The notes under the pieces: model-generated | The model's database searches: none | What the model saw: the letters and a program-made list of their open reading frames with translations, nothing else | What the model was told of the DNA's origin: nothing | Translations under genes and position numbers: made by a program | Shown here: in pieces, positions 53,848-64,000 of the stretch | Position numbering within the stretch: the stretch's first letter is position 1 | Layout: the number at the start of each line of letters is the position of its first letter | DNA from: Leguminivora glycinivorella | Taxonomy: Eukaryota; Arthropoda; Insecta; Lepidoptera; Tortricidae | Length of the DNA stretch: 64,000 bases | Assembly (NCBI RefSeq): GCF_023078275.1 | Contig: NC_062976.1 | Location: 3,286,001-3,350,000, forward strand | Direction of reading: 5' to 3'

Positions 53848-53962
53848 TAAATGCAGTTTTACTAAGTTTTAAAAATAAAATAAAGTCTTCTTTCAGCAAT
53901 ATATCCTATCTGTGATATTTTAGGTACTTTCCCTTCATGTCCCATATTCTTGGGACACCCTG
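53484..53962. mobile_element. 479-bp TA-flanked foldback element
   Basis: Arms of about 125 bp start CAGGGTGTCCCAAGACTATG and end GGGACACCCTG, with TA on both sides. The inner part has 29 consecutive A at 53815-53843 and GGTTAAACCGGGAATCAAAC. TA and CAGGGTGTCCCA ends suggest a mariner-related origin. Its right border is immediately adjacent to a LINE. Confidence 0.85.
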
Positions 53963-53964
53963 TA

Positions 53965-55945
53965 TAATATTTCAATTTCACAAGGCACCTTTCCAGATCT
54001 TATGAAATGTAGCAAAGTCATACCGCTTTTTAAATCGGGTGATTCGAGTGATATAACCAATTTCCGTCCCATATCAATACTTCCTGTACTAAGTAAAGTC
54101 TTTGAGAAGCTAATGTTAAATGATCTACTGGGACACTTCAACAGACATAGATTACTTACAAGCAAACAGTTCGGTTTCACAAGGGGCCGTTCCACGACCG
54201 ATGCTGCTTCGGTACTCATTAAACATATATATAATTTTTGGGAAAATTCTTGTGATGCAATTGGCATATTTTGTGATCTTTCAAAAGCCTTTGATTGTGT
54301 GGATCATGGAACGCTCATTTTGAAATTAGAACACTATGGTTTGTCTATAAATGCCCTAAACTTTATGTCTTCTTACCTTAGCAATAGAACACAAACAGTA
54401 GTTGTTAACAAAACTCGCTCTAGCGGGACTGTAGTCCAATTAGGAGTGCCACAAGGCTCAATTTTAGGTCCATTCCTGTTTTTGGTTTATATAAATGATT
54501 TGCCATGTATAGTGAAAAACTTTTGTGAAATAGTACTTTTTGCTGATGATACATCACTGCTTTTTAATGTTGACCGAAAATCTACGGATTACAATGTAAT
54601 TAATAGCACGTTAGCTGATGTACTGCAGTGGTTTACTGTCAACAATTTACTTCTTAATTCTAAGAAAACCAAATGTATTCGATTTTCTCTGCCGAATGTT
54701 AAACCAATCGATACAAAAATACTTTTGAATGATGAATGCTTAGAGATGGTAGATACAACACTGTTTCTTGGTTTAACATTGGACAAAAATCTACAATGGA
54801 GTCCTCATATAAAGAAACTAGCAAGCAAATTAAGTTCAGCCGCATACGCCGTTAGGAGAATCAGGCAACTGACTAATGTTGAGACAGCTCGCCTAGTGTA
54901 TCATAGTTATTTTCACAGTGTAATGTCATACGGTATTCTGGTTTGGGGCAAAGCAGCTGACATACAGACTATCTTTGTATTACAAAAGAGAGCCATTCGT
55001 TCTATTTACAACTTAGGAACACGTGAATCAGTAAGAGAACTCTTCAAAGAAATTAATATCTTAACTGTAGCTTCCCAATACATTTATGATAGTATAATTT
55101 ATGTTGTTAAGAATTTAGACTGTTTCACTAAGAATTCTGATATCCATAATTATAACACTAGAAACAAAAATAAGCTTGCCATAAAGAAGTTTCGTGTCCG
55201 TAAAGTACAGAAGTCATTTGTTGGGCAATGCATTCATTTTTATAATAAGTTACCTGACACTGCTTTGAGATTACCCCTCCCAGCTCTTAAGAACTACTTA
55301 AAAAAATCATTGATGTTAAAGGCTTATTACAGAGTCGAGGACTATTTGACAGACAAACATGCATGGCCCGAACCAGAAACTACAAAAAACGAATAGCAAT
55401 TAAAATAATTGTATTATGTATAGAGGACACAGTTCAGATAAGAAAGCACATCAAATATTTTATATTTTATGTTGTGTAGGTAAATTACATATTTAATGAT
55501 ATTGAGATTCATATTATCTTTTTCTTCTATGACAATTTGATATGTTTTCTCTGAAGAAGAACGACGTATTATTAAGCAATAATATAATTTATTGAAATTG
55601 ATTTCCATAGAGTACCTAGTCTGTTCATATTCTTTGATGAATACTTTTGCATGTTAAATTGTATGTTGTTATTTAATGCATGTTAATTATAAGATGTAAT
55701 GTTTTGAAAAGAAGTTGCCCGCCGAGTTTCTTGCCGGTCCCATAGTGGATACCCCCTCCCAACTGAGGGGGACTGAAATCTTCTCGAGGCTGAGGCGTAG
55801 GGTTAGAGCCGGCGTAGCTTTATTTGACGTTCATATGCGCATTGTAATATGCCTACTTGAAAAATAAATATTTCATTTTCATTCATTTTCATTTTCATTT
55901 TCATTTTCATTTTCATTTCATTTCATTTTCATTTTCAAAAACGAA
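53965..55945 (+). mobile_element. 5'-truncated CR1/Jockey-group LINE, CATTTT tail
   Basis: Starts inside the RT gene right after the TA of the 53484-53962 foldback and continues through an uninterrupted RT frame, a 3' UTR, the GCGTAGGGTTAGAGCCGGCG block and a (CATTTT)n tail to about 55940. Two tail-only relatives lie at 14352-14466 and 25945-26088. ORF1 and the endonuclease are missing. Confidence 0.85.
54002..55396 (+). CDS. LINE reverse transcriptase, truncated at the N-terminus
   Basis: Copies the LINE RNA into DNA at the target site in intact elements. The 464-codon frame has no stop and opens further upstream (NISISQGTFPD before the first ATG), so that ATG is not the real start. RT blocks in order: NFRPISILPVLSKVFEKL (about 20-37), QFGFTRGRSTTDA (56-68), DLSKAFDCVDH (about 92-102, first catalytic D), GVPQGSILGP (about 149-158), FADDTSLL (catalytic DD, about 180), then FLGLTLDKNLQW and the C-terminal SYGILVWGKA and IFVLQKRAIRSIYN blocks. 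An endonuclease is absent, so it could not insert by itself. Confidence 0.9.
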   Translation: MKCSKVIPLFKSGDSSDITNFRPISILPVLSKVFEKLMLNDLLGHFNRHRLLTSKQFGFTRGRSTTDAASVLIKHIYNFWENSCDAIGIFCDLSKAFDCVDHGTLILKLEHYGLSINALNFMSSYLSNRTQTVVVNKTRSSGTVVQLGVPQGSILGPFLFLVYINDLPCIVKNFCEIVLFADDTSLLFNVDRKSTDYNVINSTLADVLQWFTVNNLLLNSKKTKCIRFSLPNVKPIDTKILLNDECLEMVDTTLFLGLTLDKNLQWSPHIKKLASKLSSAAYAVRRIRQLTNVETARLVYHSYFHSVMSYGILVWGKAADIQTIFVLQKRAIRSIYNLGTRESVRELFKEINILTVASQYIYDSIIYVVKNLDCFTKNSDIHNYNTRNKNKLAIKKFRVRKVQKSFVGQCIHFYNKLPDTALRLPLPALKNYLKKSLMLKAYYRVEDYLTDKHAWPEPETTKNE

Positions 55946-55949
55946 CGCA

Positions 55950-56815
55950 GTACTGTAATCTTCTATACACTATGCTCTTTGTTTCCGCGGTACGAACACA
56001 CCACTCCAACGAACATCCTTGCCGTCCCCACAAAACGTCGTAATTCCATACGTGTGTCCTGGTTTTTAGGGCCTTTCTCTTCTGAAGGGCAAGCTCCTGT
56101 AAGCAAATAGAATGAGCCCATTCGAGCATGTTTAATTTTTATCCCGCACAATGCTGTCCTGGAATAGTTTGGGATTTCAGGTCGTTTTGTAGGTAAGAAC
56201 GGTGACGGCGGAATCAAATCTGCACTATATTCGATAGTATATAATTTATTAATGACTTTGCCCTGTCTGGCCTTAGGGGTTATTGGCCCTGCCTGAAAAT
56301 ACAGCGAAAAATGTGTCGGACTAGGCAGTGTTACGTATTTTCAGATGCCAATCCCAATAATATTTTAAAGAAAATACGTCTGTTAATATAAATATTACTT
56401 ACTCGTAAATACATAAAATAATAAATCTATGTAAATACATAAAAAAATCTCAAGGATGCGGTTCATATGGATTAAACCTACCCGTGAGAAATTTATTATT
56501 AAACAATGATAACAATAAATTCACAATATCCTCAATTTAATCTATTTCAAATAGAATATTTCCGTAATGTATTTTCATCTACTATACGGTTCTATCAAAA
56601 TTTCCGACGGCCGCTAAAAAAATCCACGAAAAACAAAATTTTAAGATTCGTTTGGTACCTATAAGCATAGTTTCAAAAAATAAATGACAGAATTAAAAAA
56701 ATGTAACACTGCCGAAAAATTCAATACTGGGAGTAGGTAAATAAAATAACTAACGAAAAATAAAAATAAAGTTAAGATATTAAATAAGGACACGGAATAA
56801 TTAAATTAAAAAAAT
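55950..56815. other. Unassigned; possible decayed coding patch
   Basis: 56217-55963 (minus) has an open frame of 84 codons with balanced composition (PSPFLPTKRPEIPNYS, GSFYLLTGACPSEE) and a second in the next frame, as if frameshifted. I do not recognise the family. Confidence 0.3.
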
Positions 56816-56817
56816 AT

Positions 56818-57175
56818 TTTTCCCTCACTAGCTCGGAAACACGAGTTTTATCCTTTAAGCCAGCGAGTAAACACGCATTTTATCCACTAGTGGATAAAGT
56901 AATTAAATTTTGAATATAGTCAAATTGTCTGCTTTTAAATTGATAAAAGTGGATGAATCTAGTGATGAAGATGATTTACCACCTGCGGAACTACTGGAAG
57001 GGGAAAGTTTTGTGTTACACGCGGGTGCAAACGTATTTTACTTTTCGTGTGTTGTTTCGTTTCGTGTTTCGTTCGTGGTTCAACTATAAAATCCTTTCGC
57101 TTGCTCTTTTTTTCAATTCCACCTTCGGCGTTAAAGTTCAATTTTGTACCTTTGATGTATATCAAATAACTATTA
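56818..57175 (-). repeat. Dispersed repeat with CACTAGTG palindrome
   Basis: Inverse of 37757-38145: TATCCACTAGTGGATAAAGT, AGATGATTTACCACCTG, and ACGCCGAAGG-type sequence near the far end. Open frames on both strands are repeat-derived. Confidence 0.8.
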
Positions 57176-57179
57176 ACAC

Positions 57180-57590
57180 TACTTTAGGTAATCCAGTTCA
57201 ATAGGGTAGCGTACCTATATAATATGATAAGGCGTGAATTTCCATATCCAGGAATGCCATACTTTTGTTTATAAAATCATCCCTCATTCATAATTGCTCG
57301 AGCATTGGTATTACAAGAAAAATAGAAAACTGAAATTCATAAACCTCCTCATAACTGCCGAGGGAAAAGTTGAGCGTACAACTTCATTATTGGAAAAAGA
57401 AACAAAGTGAAATGTATCTCTAATAGAAGCTGAATCTGGACTCTAATCCAATTCAATCTGATAGTCGGTGCTATATGCTGAGGGTATGCATGAGGCTGGG
57501 GGTATGCACAATACTAACAAATATAATATACATACATAATATGAAAATATGCAGCACATTCAAATCGACCCAGTCACTAACTAGTAGGTA
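57180..57590. other. Unassigned sequence
   Basis: No gene or bounded repeat recognised. Confidence 0.25.
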
Positions 57591-57598
57591 TAAGCTTA

Positions 57599-57742
57599 CG
57601 CCGTGGCTTGCGTGGGCGACGGTCGCGCGATGGTCGCGCGACGGCGATGCGACGCATACGAAATCAAACCTTATCGATATGGAAATATGAGACGCGACGG
57701 CGACGGTCGCGCGACCAAACGTCGCCCACGCAAGACACGGCG
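57599..57742. mobile_element. PIF/Harbinger-type MITE, 144 bp, TTA duplication
   Basis: CGCCGTGGCTTGCGTGGGCG at left, CGCCCACGCAAGACACGGCG at right, TTA at 57596-57598 and 57743-57745. The interior (AAATCAAACCTTATCGATAT) is in the opposite orientation to 50611-50760. Confidence 0.9.
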
Positions 57743-57955
57743 TTATAGAGATCTCCCATATGAAACTTATATTGACAGGGTTAAAGACCGTGATTACCTT
57801 TTTGATTTCTGTCGAGCTAAAGATATTGCGAAGCAGTTACATGCACCATGATCACGGAAAACTGAAGAAGGCGGGTGGATATCAAAGTTGGGTAGACAGC
57901 GCGCGATCTACCCTCCTTCACGCGCGTCGGCTGCGTTCACTTTCAGCGTTACCAC

Positions 57956-58112
57956 TGGTGCCGTAGCCGAATGGCATTTCTGCGACGCGAAACGAAAACG
58001 AAACGCCGCGAAAGGTAGTCTGGCTCTGTCGCGCCAATACGCAAGAGCGATAGAGATAAATATCTACGAGCGTTTCGTTTCGTGAGCGTTTGTGCCATTC
58101 GGTAGTGTAGCC
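57956..58112 (-). mobile_element. MITE with GTAGCCGAATGGCA ends
   Basis: GTGCCGTAGCCGAATGGCAT at left; the right end is altered (TGTGCCATTCGGTAGTGTAG). The interior has the GCGCCAATACGCAAGAGCGA block of the family. Confidence 0.7.
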
Positions 58113-58261
58113 TACCCTGGTCGCATATTGACATTCGATGCTCCAAACACATTACGCTCACAATGTCACTACGTTTGTTCAATTCTGACTTCACCGGTTT
58201 TTAGACAAAAAAAATCACTAGATTCCATACATTTGATAGTTTGAAACCATCCTCTCAATTT

Positions 58262-58797
58262 ATTAGGGTTCCGTAGTCAGTCCTTATAGTTTCGCCATGT
58301 CTGTCTGTCTGTCCGTCCGTCCGTCCGCGGATAATCTCAGTAACCATTAGCACTAGAAAGCTGAAATTTGGTACCAATATGTATATCAATCACGCCAACA
58401 AAGTACAAAAATAAAAAATGGAAAAAAATGTTTTATTAGGGTACCCCCCCTACATGTAAAGTGGGGGCTGATATTTTTTTTCATTCCAACACCAACGTGT
58501 GATATATTGTTGGATAGGTATTAAAAAATGAATAAGGGTTTGCTAATATTGTTTTTTGATAATATTAATATTTTCGGAAATAATCGCTCCTAAAGGAAAA
58601 AAAAGTGCGTCCCCCCCTCTAACATTTGAACCATATGTTTAAAAAATATGAAAAAAATCACAAAAGTAGAACTTTATAAATACTTTCTAGGAAAATTGTT
58701 TTGAACTTGATAGGTTTAGTAGTTTTTGAGAAAAATACGGAAAACTACGGAACCCTACACTGAGCGTGGCCCGACACGCTCTTGGCCGGTTTTTATA
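58262..58797 (-). repeat. AAAACCGGCCAAG dispersed repeat
   Basis: Close inverse copy of 29786-30300, including TACATGTAAAGTGGGGGCTG and CTGTCTGTCCGTCCG tracts, ending GCTCTTGGCCGGTTTTTA. Confidence 0.85.
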
Positions 58798-58961
58798 TTT
58801 GTGAATCTTAATCATAAATCATTTATTTGCGTGACTAGGGTCAGATTACAGGTGTTACATAATACAAAATGTTCTCCTTATTCAACCGTCCACAAACAGC
58901 ATGCAAATATTGTTCTTAAACTAAGTATTCACTAAAATACCTAAGTATTATTTTATATACA

Positions 58962-59450
58962 TTATGTCAGATAGTCTTTGAGTGAGTAAAACATTTTATT
59001 TAATAACCATTCATGCAAGGCTTGCTTAAATTTATTAAATGGCAAACATTTGATGTCAGATGGCAAATTATTATATATTTCCACGCACATTGCGGTACAA
59101 TTTTTATTAAAAATAGCAGTTCTCTTTTGGGTTCCCGCTACCAGTCTTTCACCGTTTCTCGTATTTCTAGGGTATATTTCACTAGCAGTAACAAATAATT
59201 CAGGATGTTGTTTTACAAACTTGGCAATTTCAAAAATATACAAGCAAGGTAATGGCAGAACTTTCAGCTTAAGAAACATCGGTTTACATGATTCGAGTGG
59301 TGCGATACCACAGATTGCACGAATAAATTTTTTTTGACATCGCAATGCTCTTATGATATCTATTCCATTGCCCCATATCATGAGTCCATATCTGAGAATT
59401 GATTCGACATACCCGTAATATGTGATGGAAGGAAACGATGACTTGGCTAT
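58962..59450 (-). pseudogene. LINE RT C-terminal segment
   Basis: LRYGLMIWGNGIDIIRALRC, FIRAICGIAPLESCKPMFLK and IYNNLPSDIKCLPFNKFKQA: the region after the RT domain in CR1/Jockey LINEs. The frame starts within copia sequence upstream, so it has no proper start. Confidence 0.8.
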
Positions 59451-59479
59451 GAAGATGGTTTATTACATGAACGGAGAAC

Positions 59480-59966
59480 GGAAGACACTGATACAATTTA
59501 GGATGTTAATAGTAGTAGGATCGAAACAAGAATGAATTCCCAACGCACCAGAACATTCATCTGACTTTTTATTCAAACATTTAAATTATGTTCTAAGTGC
59601 GTTTATGTGGTTACCTAACATTTTCTTTGGTTTACAAAGCATGCTGATTTTTCCAACACTGGCCCTTAAACCAAAAACAGTCTTGTTTCAACACACAAAC
59701 AAATTCATAACTAAAGAAGTGACCTACACTTCACAGTAACAATAAATCAATTAACAAAAACATATGCACTGAACTTTCGCTACAATGCCACAACTAAGTT
59801 CAGTTATTCACATTATGAATTGTAATTATATTGATATGCAATCATTTAAATATCATGTAATCACTATCATGTATAAGCAAACTAACAAGTAACTGAAATA
59901 ACCATGATGGTAATTACATTAAGAACTCATTCTTAACTATCAAATAAATACAGAGTTTTAACGCAT
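59480..59966 (-). repeat. copia 3' non-coding region and probable 3' LTR
   Basis: After the RNase H stop, TGTTGGAAAAATCAGCATGC near 59666 looks like a copia LTR start (TG), with AATAAAAAGTCAGATG and a CA end somewhere between 59500 and 59475. No 5' LTR exists in the window, so the exact end is uncertain. Confidence 0.5.
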
Positions 59967-60448
59967 TTACTTACATGAAAGTAACATGAGCTGTCTCACA
60001 AACTTATAGTGTTTAACTTTACACAACGCCTTTGTCAGTATATCTGCCAACATATCATTAGTATTAAGATACTCAATAGTAATCGTATTACTATTCACAA
60101 GTTGCCGAATAAAGTGGTGGCGAATATCTATATGCTTACTCCTAGCATGATGTAAAGAATTCCTACACAATTTCTGCGCTGACTGATTGTCATTGAAAAT
60201 TGTCGGCACAATTTCTTCGTTAATAATTTCTTTTAGAAAAGTACGAATAAACAAACCCTCTTTACAGGAGTTCGACAAAGAATAGTATTCGGCTTCGGTT
60301 GAGCTAAGGCTAACTGTTTTTTGTTTACAACTTGCCCAAGTAACAATTGACTCACCTACTTTGAAGATATATCCCGTGTACGACCGCCTGTCCACGGTGT
60401 CTCCACCCCAGTCTGCATCTGCGAATCCAGTGATATCCAGCTGGTTAA
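59967..60448 (-). pseudogene. copia-type RNase H fragment
   Basis: Residues GFADADWGGDTVDRRSYTGY, SLSSTEAEYYSLSNSCKEGL, FNDNQSAQKLC and HIDIRHHFIRQL are the RNase H and tail of a Ty1/copia polyprotein, with the D and E catalytic neighbourhoods kept. Gag, integrase and RT are missing. The frame upstream of about 60448 belongs to the interrupted LINE, so an open chimeric frame results. Confidence 0.9.
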
Positions 60449-60449
60449 A

Positions 60450-60962
60450 CAAAGTTCGCAGCCATGGTGGTTTTGTAATCAGTTGTTCTACGCAATCTAT
60501 TGAGGACAAAAACAAATCTATTCAATCTTGTGCATACAGTTCCAGTATGTTCATTCCAATTTAGCTTATTATCTAAATGTATTCCCAAAAATTTAATTAT
60601 GTCACGTTCTTGCAATAAATGCCCATTATAATTAATTATTATTGATTGACTAGATTGATTAAAGCGTAAATAAGTGGTTTTATCTAAATTAACTTGAAGA
60701 TTGTTTCCTTCAACCCACTTTACTACAGAATCTATTGCACTATTTATGTCAAATTCGTGGTTTAAATGATTTTCTGACTGATTACTAGATATTATAATTG
60801 ATATGTCGTCGGCGAATAAGATGCATTTATGTTGTAAACTATCAGGAAGGTCGTTTACATATAATAAAAAGAGCAGAGGCCCAAGGACACTTCCCTGAGG
60901 CACTCCATAGTTATTATTCTGATACTCAGAAGTAAATAATTCCGTTACGTTATTTTTGTTTA
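60450..60962 (-). pseudogene. LINE RT palm segment
   Basis: NNNYGVPQGSVLGPLLFLLY, ILFADDISIIISSNQ and FLGIHLDNKLNWNEH are the catalytic palm and beyond. The frame is open across the segment, but its N-terminal continuation comes from the inserted LINE and is not native. Confidence 0.85.
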
Positions 60963-60964
60963 TG

Positions 60965-61205
60965 TTTTTTTTTTTATGAAATAGGCAGCAAACGAGCAGA
61001 CGAGCCGCCTGATGGTAAGCAGTCATCGCCGCCGTCAAGCAGTCGTTGCCGACCTTTGAGAACCCTAAATACCTGCTTCTTGAAGAACCCCATGTCATAG
61101 CGCAAGGGAAACACCTCAGAAGGTAGCTCATTCCACAACTTGCACGTTCTGGGCAAAAACGAGCGGGAGGCCCGTTTGTTCTTGGTTTGCCACGTGTCGA
61201 GAAAG
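60965..61205 (-). mobile_element. Second LINE C-terminal fragment inserted in the RT gene
   Basis: CKLWNELPSEVFPLRYDMGF and FKKQVFRVLKGRQR followed by an A-rich tail (about 60962-60975) represent the end of a different LINE clade. It splits the host RT between its first and second catalytic blocks. Confidence 0.75.
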
Positions 61206-61624
61206 TGAGGATGAACTTAGTTTCTTTATTGTTTTTATTTCTACACACTGGGTTCTGTTTTCTAAGTACGACCTTATCCAATCCAGAGCAAGCCCTCTGA
61301 TACCATAATGTTCCAATTTTTTTAGCAGTACCTTGTGTGATACAAAGTCGAACGCCTTCGACATATCAAAAAATAGAGTAGTAGTTGGCTTCTTATCATT
61401 ACAACTATGTGTTATCTCATGAACCAGATTAAAAGCTGCAAGTGTGGTTGACTTATGTTTTTGGAAGCCATATTGATCTTTAGTAATAACATTAAATTTA
61501 TTTATAAAGCTTATCAGTCTTTTGTACATAGCTTTCTCAAAAATCTTTGAAAAGATAGGCACAAGAGTGATCGGCCGGTAACTTCTCTTACCAATCTCGT
61601 AATATGTAGTGGCGTTCCGTCTAA

Positions 61625-62385
61625 TGAAAATAACGTGAATCGTTCAAAACTCTTATCTCCTACATTACATTGACGATAAGCATACAAGTTAATAGCTTAC
61701 TTAATGTAGAATTGAGGCCTTGCACCAAGGGTGCTACCGGCATTTCCTCAATAAATCGTAACGTTATATGCAAAGAAGTAGAAGGCTATTTTCGGTCGAG
61801 GGAGCTCTTTCACTAGACATTACACAATTTCTTCCTTACGTACCCACGTAGCCAAATGCACAAACGCTTACGATAATATCGTGATCGTTGCTAGCTATCT
61901 CTATCAGTCTTCCATATTGGCGCGGCAGAGGCAGATTGCGTTTCAATCAGCGTCTAGCGTCAACGATTGTCATTCGAATAAGCTAGTGCTGCCAATCTAA
62001 TGCCAAGTGGTCAAAAATTAATTCGAGAATGAAGGAGCGAGAATAGCCGCTGCAAAATTCATTATTGGATGAAGCAATACAGATACAGTTCACTTAATTT
62101 CAATTCGTTTGGCGCTCTTGGTTGTTGGAAACGAGAGGGCACTCGTAGTTTAGTTCAATTAAAAACTAGTTCAAAATTGAAATGAATCTTACCAAAACAA
62201 GATAGGATTTTTTATAATATAAAGGCAAATTCAGCAAGACGGCATTAGAATATATCCAGACATTAATAATTGACTTGTGTAGTAAATAATAATTCTTAAG
62301 TTTGCAATACTTAAAATTCTGAAATTATGATAATATTTAGACATGTGTGTAATAATAGTGTAACAATCTTTTGTTAGGACCTTTT
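61625..62385. other. Unassigned; degraded MITE at 61846-61985
   Basis: CCCACGTAGCCAAATGCACA and AAACGCTTACGATAATATCG then GGCGCGGCAGAGGCAGATTG resemble the TAGCCGAATGGCA MITE family with heavy decay and a lost right end. The rest has no gene. Confidence 0.45.
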
Positions 62386-62389
62386 GTTG

Positions 62390-62565
62390 GTGTATATTTG
62401 TATATTAATTAAGTTAGATTAAGCACACTTTCTTTGCATGCTTTGATAAGCAGAATGTATGAATGGGACATAATGTAGGTATACTGTAAAAACTTGTTTT
62501 GTGTACTACATTCTTGCAAATGAATAAATGATTTTGATTTTGATTTTTGATTTTTAGAAATACCT
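62390..62565 (+). mobile_element. LINE 3' tail, (GATTTT)n
   Basis: CTTGCAAATGAATAAATGAT followed by TTTGATTTTGATTTTTGATT: a polyadenylation-like signal and a hexamer tail, as at CR1-group 3' ends. Confidence 0.55.
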
Positions 62566-62694
62566 ATATAAATAATAGTATGGTATGATAATGACGTTTA
62601 TGTTTAAAGAAAAGTCATTTTTAACACTGAAATAGCAGATCTATAGTATCAATGATATAGGTTTTATAAGTCTTATATCATACTATCTTTTGCC

Positions 62695-62980
62695 AGTGGC
62701 TTCGCTCGCGTTAGAAAGAGACAAAAAGTAGCATATGTCACTCTCCATCCCATCAACTATCTCCACTTAAAAAATCAAGTCAATTCGTCGCTCCGTTTTG
62801 CCGTGAAAGACGGACAAACAGACATATACACACACTTTCCCATTTATAATATTACGCCGTGGCTTGTGTGGGCGACGGTCGCGCGATGGTCGCGCGACGG
62901 CGATGCGACGCATACGAAATCAAACCTTATCGATGTCCGTGCGACCGTCGCCCACGCAAGACACGGCGTTGGTATGGATC
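62695..62980 (-). mobile_element. Lep1-like element split by a PIF MITE
   Basis: TTTTGCCAGTGGCTTCGCTC to CATTTATAATATTA, then the PIF MITE, then GTATGGATC. The interrupted terminus is otherwise that of 17067-17247. Confidence 0.8.
62855..62968. mobile_element. PIF/Harbinger-type MITE, 114 bp, nested in Lep1
   Basis: CGCCGTGGCTTGTGTGGGCG at left, CGCCCACGCAAGACACGGCG at right. TTA precedes it; TTG follows, readable as a TTA duplication with one change. The interior is shorter than in the other two copies (deletion after CCTTATCGAT). Confidence 0.9.
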
Positions 62981-62984
62981 GGAT

Positions 62985-63420
62985 AATACATATTTGAAGT
63001 AGGTCAGGTATCTTGAAGTTGAAATCGAGAATAGGTTGGCAACGATTTTGACAACATCGCCTGTACAGATACGAACTTTGTGTAAATTTTCATGACTTAT
63101 TCTTAATGAGGTCAAGCTTTTTATCAGATTTCGGTGTTCTTAATTAATAATTACCTTTGACGTTGACTCCAAAAGGTTTCAATTAAATTGTATGGCTCAA
63201 GAAAATTATTAATTAGTTTCGAATATGTTAAAATGTTTTACAAAATTACTTCATTCAGATTTTCAATTGAATCAAATGTTTGAAACGTTCGTTCTGCTTA
63301 CAAAGTAAAAAAGAATCTAAGTGAATAAGTATATCGTTATACAAGTTATTTTAAAAAATTGCTGAAGAAATATTAGTCAGTTTAGCCTACAGTTTCATTG
63401 TTTGTTTTTGTCGGGCATAC
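62985..63420. other. Unassigned AT-rich sequence
   Basis: Nothing recognised. Confidence 0.25.
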
Positions 63421-63424
63421 AAGG

Positions 63425-63505
63425 CCCACGTATTTTTCTCAAAAAGTACCGGTATAACGGATATTTCCGAAAATATTAATATTATCAAAAAACGATAAGA
63501 TAAGA
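63425..63505 (+). repeat. Fragment of the AAAACCGGCCAAG repeat
   Basis: CGTATTTTTCTCAAAAAGTA and TTTCCGAAAATATTAATATT then TCAAAAAACGAT match internal parts of 29786-30300 with a deletion between them. Confidence 0.65.
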
Positions 63506-63509
63506 TAAA

Positions 63510-64000
63510 AAAACAGTGCGTTGAGTCCGATTGGGTGAGTAATTGAGTATCCCACCACTGCCCCAACTCATTGAATGTCTGTTATCAACGTATCATACGA
63601 AAATAATTTGAGTGCTAATCCCCGTGGGCCGAGAAGAGAAAAGTTTTAAACGAAGTCATAATTTGGTTGTGGTCTAAATCTTCTGATGTTTGGGCGAAGT
63701 TAAATTAACCTTCATGTTGGAATAGACCTGAATAAAGCTTAGAGTAGGTACCTATTCAAACAGGATGTACAATGGAGCCTTTGTTTTTATGTGGGAACAA
63801 TAAAAAAATACATCGTTTGAATTTAAATGTTTTAATCAAAAGCAGATTATTTACATAGGATTTACAGTCTCCATACTAAGAATCGTACCAAATTTTTTTA
63901 GCGCCACCTATTAAATACTATCATAACTACACTGATGATGCCTACAAAATTTATTTTTCAAAATGAGTATTGACGTAATATTATGATATTAATTAAAATA
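63510..64000. other. Unassigned AT-rich sequence
   Basis: No gene or bounded repeat recognised. Confidence 0.25.

Larger units (their letters stand above)
58962..61620 (-). mobile_element. CR1/Jockey-group LINE broken by two insertions
   Basis: RT pieces on the minus strand in order: SYRPITLVPIFSKIFEKAMY and DMSKAFDFVSH (61620-61200), a foreign LINE insert (60965-61205), GVPQGSVLGPLLFLLYVNDL and FADDISII through WVEGNNLQVNLDKT (60960-60450), a copia insert (about 59480-60448), and RT C-terminal YVESILRYGLMIWGNG to the stop at 58962. Its family differs from 53965-55945 in sequence and tail. Confidence 0.85.

Overview
The window looks like an intergenic or intronic stretch of a lepidopteran (moth or butterfly) nuclear genome. 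By eye it is AT-rich. It is packed with repeat families that recur in Lepidoptera: Lep1/Helitron-type units with the TTTGCCCGCGGCTTCGCTCG motif, repeats bounded by AACCCCCGAC and GTCGGGGGTT, AAAACCGGCCAAG units, tRNA-derived SINEs, RTE and CR1/Jockey-group LINE tails, and many MITEs. No bacterial gene structure, CRISPR array, rRNA or intact tRNA gene is visible. Family names rest on visible motifs, termini and target-site duplications, not on a database search.

Layout: 1-9 kb holds small MITEs, a 0.76-kb foldback element and a 72-bp hAT-type MITE. At 9.5-10.7 kb lie the only two plausible host exons, both encoding acidic peptide and joinable in phase 0. From 10-32 kb there are Lep1 copies, RTE and CR1-group LINE remnants, SINEs, a decayed mariner (23150-24077) and a hAT MITE with a perfect 8-bp duplication (26833-27288). 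At 32.4-33.6 kb sits a foldback element whose arms are arrays of 16-bp units. At 38.97-41.77 kb is an endogenous errantivirus deletion derivative: identical 252-bp LTRs, 4-bp target duplication, tRNA-Ser-type primer site, gag and most of pol missing, env still open. From 42.9 to 45.3 kb a 2.4-kb inverted repeat carries SINE sequence in each arm. From 48-64 kb there are PIF/Harbinger-type MITEs, a LINE with a 464-codon open RT reading frame (53965-55945), and a LINE (58962-61620) broken by a second LINE fragment and a copia fragment.

Nothing here forms an operon or pathway. The content is best read as layers of insertions, several of which can be ordered in time because one element interrupts another (MITE in MITE, LINE tail in MITE, PIF MITE in Lep1, Lep1 in SINE, foldback in LINE, copia in LINE). 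The most unusual items are the ordered 16-bp arrays of the foldback element and the env-retaining errantivirus remnant.
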